The notes below the pieces were generated by a model. It searched no databases. It saw only the letters and a list, made by a program, of their open reading frames with translations, and was not told where the DNA came from. A stretch of 64,000 nucleotides of DNA, taken from Brevibacillus invocatus. Lineage in GTDB: Bacteria; Bacillota; Bacilli; Brevibacillales; Brevibacillaceae. Positions 63,392 to 64,000 of the stretch are shown piece by piece (within the stretch, counting starts at the first letter, position 1; every line of letters begins with the position of its first letter). The stretch spans positions 310,001-374,000 of the forward strand of contig NZ_RHHR01000010.1 of the NCBI RefSeq assembly GCF_003710915.1. The letters are read 5' to 3'. The translations under genes were made by a program, and so were the position numbers.

Positions 63392-64000
63392 TTATTGTGC
63401 CTGGTAGCGAAGAACGGGCTTACGTGCCGCAGTTGCTTCATCCAGTCGCTTGACCACTGTCGTATGTGGAGCTTCCTGGACGATTTCCGGATTCTCTTCA
63501 CATTCACGTGCAATTTGCAGCATAACATCGATGAATTCATCCAACGTCTCTTTGGTCTCCGTCTCGGTCGGCTCGATCATCATGCACTCATCTACAATCA
63601 GTGGGAAGTAGATGGTTGGCGGATGGTAGCCGAAATCCAGCAAGCGCTTTGCGATATCGAGTGTGCGCACACCCAGTTTCTTTTGCAGAACACCGGAGAG
63701 AACGAATTCGTGCTTGCACACACGGTCATAAGGCAATTGATAGGCGGTTGCCAAGCGACGCATCATGTAGTTGGCATTGAGTACTGCATTTTGAGACACC
63801 TGCAGCAAGCCTTCTGGACCCATTGTACGAATATAGCTGTATGCACGGACGAGAATGCCGAAGTTCCCGTTGTAGCCTTTTACCCGTCCCATCGATTGTG
63901 GACGGTCGTTATCCCAGTAGAACATGCCCTCTGCGTTCTTGGCAACGATCGGCTTAGGCAGGAATGGCTCCAGAATCTTTTTCACACCGACAGGACCTGC
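63392..64000 (-). CDS. gcvPB: Glycine dehydrogenase (decarboxylating) subunit 2, C-terminal part (cut by window edge)
   Basis: Part of the glycine cleavage system P-protein. The visible 202 codons are continuous from the window edge (AGPVGVKK) to the stop at 63392. Conserved segments include [41 protein letters not shown] and the C-terminal domain of subunit 2 ([25 protein letters not shown] in pieces). The PLP lysine region lies outside the window. A good terminator follows. Confidence 0.94.
   Translation of the reverse strand, partial: AGPVGVKKILEPFLPKPIVAKNAEGMFYWDNDRPQSMGRVKGYNGNFGILVRAYSYIRTMGPEGLLQVSQNAVLNANYMMRRLATAYQLPYDRVCKHEFVLSGVLQKKLGVRTLDIAKRLLDFGYHPPTIYFPLIVDECMMIEPTETETKETLDEFIDVMLQIARECEENPEIVQEAPHTTVVKRLDEATAARKPVLRYQAQ

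Noticed and set aside
1-64000. CRISPR arrays, tRNA or rRNA genes, insertion sequences, prophage
   Set aside because: I found no direct repeat arrays, cloverleaf sequences, transposase motifs or phage structural genes on either strand.

Overview
The window looks like a chromosome segment of a Brevibacillus-type endospore-forming Firmicute (Paenibacillaceae). The evidence is the spo0A-spoIVB-recN-argR block, the complete spoIIIAA-AH operon, the bkd branched-chain keto acid operon, and gene order shared with the yqh/yqi region of Bacillus subtilis (lipM, patatin/mntR, yqhP-yqhQ-yqhR, aroQ, yqhT, efp, yqhV, spoIIIA, accBC, nusB, folD, xseAB, ispA, dxs). Most genes read on the minus strand. Both ends are cut genes: a methylmalonyl-CoA carboxylase subunit at the left and gcvPB at the right.

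Bases 1-12,800 form a metabolic block. It holds mmdA and mce (propionyl-CoA to methylmalonyl-CoA), the Prli42 miniprotein, a large secreted modular protein, and bcd-lpdV-bkdAA-bkdAB-bkdB with its sigma-54 activator bkdR. A strong -24/-12 promoter and twin palindromic sites lie upstream of bcd. The ptb and buk genes of the B. subtilis operon are absent here. Bases 12,800-16,100 hold a four-gene operon of SteA and SteB homologues with two glycosyltransferases, probably an envelope or cell-separation module.

Bases 16,200-23,600 are an accessory stretch: methyltransferases, a VOC protein, a LysR regulator, carbonic anhydrase, a zinc ribbon protein, a phosphotransferase, Nudix and metallophosphoesterase proteins, a truncated DUF4177 gene and an orphan beta-rich protein. 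Bases 23,800-38,750 hold sporulation, repair and isoprenoid genes (spo0A with a sigma-H promoter and 0A boxes, spoIVB, recN, argR, nadK, tlyA, dxs, ispA, xseBA, folD, nusB). They are interrupted by a heavily deleted M3 oligoendopeptidase pseudogene between ispA and dxs, and also include a TsaD paralogue.

Bases 38,800-47,640 carry DUF2273, amaP and Asp23 envelope-stress genes, accBC and spoIIIA. Bases 47,650-55,340 carry a CD1247-like protein, yqhV, a phosphosulfolactate synthase/phosphatase pair (probable spore sulfolactate pathway), a DUF441 gene, efp, an Xaa-Pro peptidase, aroQ and yqhR/Q/P. Bases 55,390-64,000 carry a patatin, mntR, an FMN reductase, a YkvI-like transporter, an M28-family protein lacking expected active-site residues, D-amino acid transaminase, lipM, a MurG paralogue and gcvPB.

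I saw no tRNA, rRNA, CRISPR, insertion sequence or prophage. The items most worth a second look are the SteA/SteB-glycosyltransferase operon, the M28 pseudoenzyme candidate, the metal-site-complete TsaD paralogue and the sigma-54 control region.
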